The position numbers and the translations under genes are program-made. This document shows, one piece after another, positions 60,427 through 64,000 of a DNA stretch of 64,000 nucleotides (position 1 is its first letter; each line of letters begins with the position of its first letter). The stretch is from UBA9926 sp038131595 (lineage in GTDB: Bacteria > Pseudomonadota > Gammaproteobacteria > Pseudomonadales > Azotimanducaceae): the NCBI GenBank assembly GCA_038131595.1, contig JAYPPR010000008.1:372001-436000 (forward strand), written 5' to 3'. A model generated the notes under the pieces. It had not been told where the DNA came from, did not search any database, and was given only the letters and a program-made list of their open reading frames with translations.

Positions 60427-61313
60427 TAGCGTCTCCGTCTCAAGTACTGAAGCGTGAAGGTCTCGCTCGGAACGTCAACGTCGAGCGCGAGCGTGTCGTA
60501 AGTGATCACGGTCTGATGGCCAGGCTTTCTTAGCGACGTCATTTCCATTTTGCTAGGCAGAAGCCTCTCGCCAAACTGTCTGATGTCTGAGAAGCGCAGC
60601 ACTCGTATTGCCTCCCCTTTCTCATCAAAGTAGGTCTGAGTTTTGGGCAGTAGCGGGTCTTTGGTCACCTCGAACGAAATCTTGCCCCAGACGGTAACGG
60701 TCGCCTGCTTAGGTAGCAGCGTTACCAAATACGTATCTTCTTTTTCTTCAAGATCGACATCGTAAAGATCAGTCAATGTGGATTGCTTTACGAGATCATC
60801 ATTCGTGAAGTCACTGCCCATCCATGAATTCATCATCATCGATGGTGGCACTTTGACGACGCGATTAATCTTGGGCAGGAAATTCCACATTTCCTCGCCT
60901 CGCATCAACGAGGCAATCCCGCGATCTTTTTTGGGCTCTAAGATTTGGAAATAGGCGTAGTCATCACCCTGGGTCATACCCTTGAAAACCAGCCGCCGCT
61001 CGTAGTCGGGCGTCTTGATTTCCATCACCATTTGCGCCTCACTGGACTGCCCCTGATATAGCTGGTCCAAGTAGTCGATGAGTGCCGGGCCGCTTTCAAA
61101 CCGCGGAGATTCTGCGGCGGCTAGCGCAACATGCATTGCCAAAACGAAAGCAACCACGATGCGCGACCACCTATTGCGCTGAAGTGCTTTTTGCCAAGAA
61201 CGGCGATCTTTATGAGCATCGAACGGATCCGTTGGGTCGCTCGCGAAACGACCCAGCCGCACAGATCTGATTATCGATAAGCAAAACAGAACCACGCCCC
61301 GCTGACCCATCAT
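60426..61313 (-). CDS. LolA-like outer-membrane lipoprotein-sorting protein
   Basis: A 295-residue protein whose last ~230 residues match the LolA-like 'outer membrane lipoprotein-sorting protein' family: SSEAQMVMEIKTPDYERRLVFKG, MRGEEMWNFLPKINRVVKVP, MMMNSWMGSDFTNDDL. The signal-like segment (VVAFVLAMHVALAAAES) is at residues ~53-70, after an odd ~50-residue basic lead. ATG 61313 has AGGTGG upstream, so I keep it, but an in-frame GTG at the RIVVAFV segment is the natural alternative. It heads the five-gene envelope operon; all later genes overlap or are within 10 bases. The likely role is periplasmic lipid or lipoprotein carrier. Confidence 0.86.
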   Translation of the reverse strand: MMGQRGVVLFCLSIIRSVRLGRFASDPTDPFDAHKDRRSWQKALQRNRWSRIVVAFVLAMHVALAAAESPRFESGPALIDYLDQLYQGQSSEAQMVMEIKTPDYERRLVFKGMTQGDDYAYFQILEPKKDRGIASLMRGEEMWNFLPKINRVVKVPPSMMMNSWMGSDFTNDDLVKQSTLTDLYDVDLEEKEDTYLVTLLPKQATVTVWGKISFEVTKDPLLPKTQTYFDEKGEAIRVLRFSDIRQFGERLLPSKMEMTSLRKPGHQTVITYDTLALDVDVPSETFTLQYLRRRR

Positions 61314-61734
61314 GCGCCACCTCGCTCTATGCAGCCGTTTACCCGCTAGACATTATCATCTCAAACGTCTGTGTGCCCACCTTGTCAACTGGAATATCGC
61401 TGAGCGCCTAAAATCAGCGCGCACAATCAGCGCCCGGTGCGCGTTTTCGCGTGTGACGCTCGTGAACCCATGATGAATTCGGTCAGGCTCAAAGCCAGGG
61501 TTTCCAATCGATGGTTCCTTAAGGTCAAACCCGTAAACGCCCAATTATTGAAAGCTGCTAACAGCTGCTGATCACAGCCATTCCGGCAACAGCCTCGATC
61601 GAGCAGACCATGACAGGGTGTCATAGGCTGAACAAACCGCCACCAGTGAACTGACCTACGCTCTCAATTCTTGTCCTTGGCCGAGTGATGCAGAGTTGCT
61701 AGGCTTTTGCTGCACAGAGACTAGGTGGTGAGCC
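61314..61734. other. Divergent intergenic region with 15-bp palindrome
   Basis: A 421-bp gap between the LolA-like operon (minus) and the selenoprotein gene (plus). It holds ATGACA-GGG-TGTCAT at 61610-61624, a perfect inverted repeat about 110 bases upstream of the selenoprotein start. No gene is visible; minus frames 61356-61624 are spurious. Confidence 0.5.
61610..61624. promoter_or_regulatory. Candidate operator palindrome
   Basis: The sequence ATGACAGGGTGTCAT is a perfect 6+3+6 inverted repeat. Its size and place between two divergent genes suggest a dimeric regulator site. No regulator gene is adjacent. Confidence 0.35.
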
Positions 61735-62844
61735 ATGAAGAAATCAGTTATCCAGCGTCAACGCCCTGATATCTTCGAGTCTTTTGATCACTTCAATGAA
61801 TGGCTGAGCGCCCCAGGTCACTGGTTGTCCGGAGCGCAGCGCATTGACGTCGCGAAGGCTACCAGGGCAGTGGCAGACTGCCCTGCCTGCAGAACGATCA
61901 GTGACGCACTGTCTCCCAAGTCTCTCGACCATCAGCACCAATGCGATACGGGTCTGCCAGCGGACGTTGAGGTCGTCATTCATCGACTGATCAGTGATCA
62001 AACGCGGCTCACATCAGCCGATATCAGCTCGCTCTCCGACCTCTTTGGCGCTGACTCGGCTTATGCGTATGTGGAAATACTTGGCGTCGCTGTCTGTCAG
62101 TTTAGCCTCGATGAATTTCATCGAGGCCTGGGCCTCGCCCTGCCCGAACTGCCGAAGCCAAAAGAAGGCAGACCAGATCATTACCTTCCAGCTCACCTTG
62201 AAACCGACACCGCTTGGGTGCCCATGATCCCCACCGATCAAGTGTCTCCCGCCGAACAAGACTTGTGGCCCGGCAACCGAGGAGCCAATGTCTTGAGAGC
62301 ATTGTCTGCCGCACCTGACACCGTTCGCGCTTGGCAACACTTATCCGAGACCATGTACCTCTCACTTCAAGGCATGGCTGAAATGATCCATGCACCCAAC
62401 CGCATCTTGAGCCGCATGCAAATGGAACTCATTGCGGGGCGCGTCTCGGCGCTTAATCAATGCCTTTACTGAACCAGCTCACACGCCTCGATGCTTCGTG
62501 TAAGCGTCTCGCAATCTAGCCTGCAAGTAGACTTAAGCGGCTTACGCACTGGCGATTCACGGGCGCTGGACGCGATTCCGAACGCGAGCACGCTGATTCG
62601 CCTCGCGGATGCATTTATGAAACACGAGCCCGATCACCTCGCGAATATTCGAGATGAAGCAGCCTCGGTTATCGGTGAGCTTGGGGTGATAGAAGCAATC
62701 GGGGTTGCCGCCAATTTTCAGCGAATGGTTCGGATCGCGTCAGGCACCGGCATTCCTATTGACGAACCCGACCCTGAGTTCGGCACGGCAGTGCGAGCGG
62801 CACTCAATCTCAACAACACTGACTGGCATCCACTCAGCGAATAA
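61735..62844 (+). CDS. AhpD/carboxymuconolactone-decarboxylase-like selenoprotein (in-frame TGA)
   Basis: A 369-residue protein read through one in-frame TGA at 62470-62472 (codon 246). Residues 49-52 are CPAC in VADCPACRT. The redox centre is RMQMELIAGRVSALNQCLY, then TGA, then TSSHASML, so the AhpD C-x-x-C-x-x-x-H motif reads C243-L-Y-U246-TSS-H250. After the TGA, the conserved ending VAANFQRMVRIASGTGIPID of this family continues in frame to 62844. The start has AGGTGG 6 bases upstream. ATG 62491 inside it has no ribosome binding site and is not a separate start. It probably reduces peroxides or similar substrates. No sel genes are in the window. Confidence 0.85.
62490..62508 (+). promoter_or_regulatory. 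SECIS-like hairpin after the TGA codon
   Basis: A 7-bp stem GATGCTT/AAGCGTC (62490-62496 with 62502-62508, one G-U wobble) closes a 5-nt loop CGUGU. The loop begins 24 bases after the TGA. This matches bacterial SECIS geometry: a short stem close downstream of UGA, with a G in the loop. A competing stem, 62477-62485 with 62497-62505 (8 pairs, one mismatch), overlaps it; only one can form. A structure prediction is needed to choose between them. Confidence 0.55.
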
Positions 62845-62883
62845 AACGCTGGCTTCCAGTCCAATCAGGCACTTACCGCTCCC

Positions 62884-64000
62884 TCAATTTCCCTGTGTAG
62901 TTGTTCGATGAGGGGGTTTAGCAAACAGAAAGCAAAACCCGCCGACAAACGCGGCCAACGCCAACACCGTGAACCCGCTTTGATAATTGCCCGACAAATC
63001 GGCCATGACTCCTGCTATCACTGGCCCAAACGACATCCCGAGCATCACAATGAGCGATGAAAAACCCATGATGGTGCCAAACGCTGACGCACCGAAGTAG
63101 TCCGCTCTCAGCGCAACCATCAGCGGGCCTCGAATGCCCCAGGCCAGCCCATGTACCGTTGCGAGCAGGACCACTTGCCAAGTGCTCTCTGCATAGGCAA
63201 GGCCGAGCAGCGCCACTGCGTGGGCAATCATGCATGCGACGCTCAAGTACCGTTTATCAAATCGATCGCCCAGGTAACCGCCTAGCAACTGACCGACCAT
63301 TTGACTGCCTGTCACCACGGTTACCATGACCGCTGCAGCGGTCAACGTGTAACCCAATCCTTCAGATAAATGAGCCACCAGATGCACCATGATCGCTGAA
63401 ACAGTCAGTAGTGCAGACGCGTGGCCAACGCTGATCAACCAAAACGAGGAAGTCGCCATGGCCTGCCTGGCAGTCAGGTCTTTGGGCACGTCGCGTGGCG
63501 CGCCAGCGTCCTGCGTTGCGAGCTCGCCGTCCGGCACCGCGCCAAACGGCTGAGGTCTGTGCCGAACCACCTGCGCCATGGGCAACCCCAGCAGCAACAC
63601 CAACACTCCAGACATAAACGCAGTAAACCGCCAGCCCCACGCCTCCAGCGCCAGCACCACAAGCGGTACCGCCATCCCGCCGATCGAGTAGCCGAGTTGA
63701 GACCAGGCCACCGCTTTTGAGCGATGTCGATCGAACCAATTCACGATCGCGACCATTACCGTCGCGAAGCCTCCGAGACTAGAGCCCACGGCGATCAGCC
63801 CAAAGGCAAGGTAGAACTCAAGCAACGAATCGATCCACGAGAACCACATAAACCCGAACCCAAAGAGCAAGGTACCAATGCTCAAAATCAGCTTGGGCCC
63901 ATACCGATCCACCAGCCACCCTTGAAGGGGACCGAGAATCCCGCTCTCGATGCGGGTTAACGCAAACGCGGCGGCAATCAGGGTTTTACTCCAGCCGAAT
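62884..64000 (-). CDS. MFS transporter, 5' end outside the window
   Basis: An incomplete major facilitator. The frame stays open to the window edge: the first visible residues TLIAAAFALTRIESGILGP and PLQGWLVDRYGPKLIL carry the loop 2-3 motif (G-x-L-x-D-R-Y-G). About ten TM segments are visible, ending FTVLALAAFVGGFCFLFAKP and a Thr-rich tail. The ATG at 63912 is internal, not the start. It resembles OxlT/MCT-type anion antiporters, but the substrate is unknown. It is convergent with the selenoprotein gene, 39 bases apart. Confidence 0.88.
   Translation of the reverse strand, partial: FGWSKTLIAAAFALTRIESGILGPLQGWLVDRYGPKLILSIGTLLFGFGFMWFSWIDSLLEFYLAFGLIAVGSSLGGFATVMVAIVNWFDRHRSKAVAWSQLGYSIGGMAVPLVVLALEAWGWRFTAFMSGVLVLLLGLPMAQVVRHRPQPFGAVPDGELATQDAGAPRDVPKDLTARQAMATSSFWLISVGHASALLTVSAIMVHLVAHLSEGLGYTLTAAAVMVTVVTGSQMVGQLLGGYLGDRFDKRYLSVACMIAHAVALLGLAYAESTWQVVLLATVHGLAWGIRGPLMVALRADYFGASAFGTIMGFSSLIVMLGMSFGPVIAGVMADLSGNYQSGFTVLALAAFVGGFCFLFAKPPHRTTTQGN

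Noticed and set aside
62491..62844. Separate 117-residue gene starting at ATG 62491
   Set aside because: It has no ribosome binding site and continues in the same frame as the preceding coding region across one TGA. Its sequence is the C-terminus of that family, so it is part of one selenoprotein gene.

Overview
The window is a chromosomal segment of a Gammaproteobacterium, probably a marine heterotroph. The main evidence is gene order typical of that class: lptG-lptF facing pepA-holC-(small gene)-valS, the holD-rimI-prfC block, slyX, a PilU-type ATPase, and a FabY-like ketoacyl synthase. Genes are dense, starts are often GTG or TTG with good ribosome binding sites, and many neighbours overlap by 1 to 11 bases. 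No rRNA, CRISPR array, IS element or prophage was seen.

Layout. 0-5 kb: the 5' part of an EAL/HDOD signalling gene, a 0.9 kb non-coding stretch with a G-rich hairpin, queA, tRNA-Leu(CAA), then two small accessory genes and a nitroreductase. 5-9 kb: a tight four-gene operon (outer-membrane barrel, PstS-like binding protein, histidine kinase, receiver protein). 9-15 kb: catabolic or accessory enzymes (SDR, amidohydrolase, CmcJ-like oxidoreductase, PepSY membrane protein, CoA-transferase) and a 9-bp minisatellite. 14.6-20.5 kb: a copper island with CopA ATPase, a TolC/CusC-type efflux lipoprotein carrying a long His/Met-rich tail, and a Tat-exported multicopper oxidase. 20.5-27 kb: GMC oxidoreductase, HIT protein, MarR-GNAT fusion, PlsC, HpaI-type aldolase, thioesterase, RDD protein. 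27-36 kb: LPS export permeases, pepA, holC, valS, cold-shock protein, quinone oxidoreductase. 36.5-41.8 kb: slyX, hisF, hisH, a Bacteroidetes-like purM, pilU, LysR. 41.9-53 kb: a 1635-residue single-chain acyl-CoA carboxylase, class I fumarase, MaoC hydratase, thiolase, FabY. 53-56 kb: prfC, rimI, a holD-like gene. 56-61.3 kb: a five-gene envelope operon (LolA-like protein, two FtsX permeases, LolD-like ATPase, beta-barrel). 61.7-64 kb: a selenoprotein gene and a partial MFS transporter.

The most striking observation is at 61735-62844. An AhpD/carboxymuconolactone-decarboxylase-like gene has an in-frame TGA exactly where the second cysteine of its redox CxxC motif belongs. The frame resumes with the conserved family C-terminus, and a SECIS-like hairpin follows the TGA. 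This is best read as a CxxU selenoprotein that ordinary gene calling splits in two.

A second theme is single-base frameshifts clustered between 12 and 21 kb: one in the PepSY gene, two in the TolC/His-rich gene and one in the GMC gene. Each is undone by one base, and the corrected lengths are whole numbers of codons. They could be real decay, recoding or consensus errors; the sequence alone cannot decide. Four unrelated intergenic tandem repeats (9, 7, 22 and 12 bp units) are also present.
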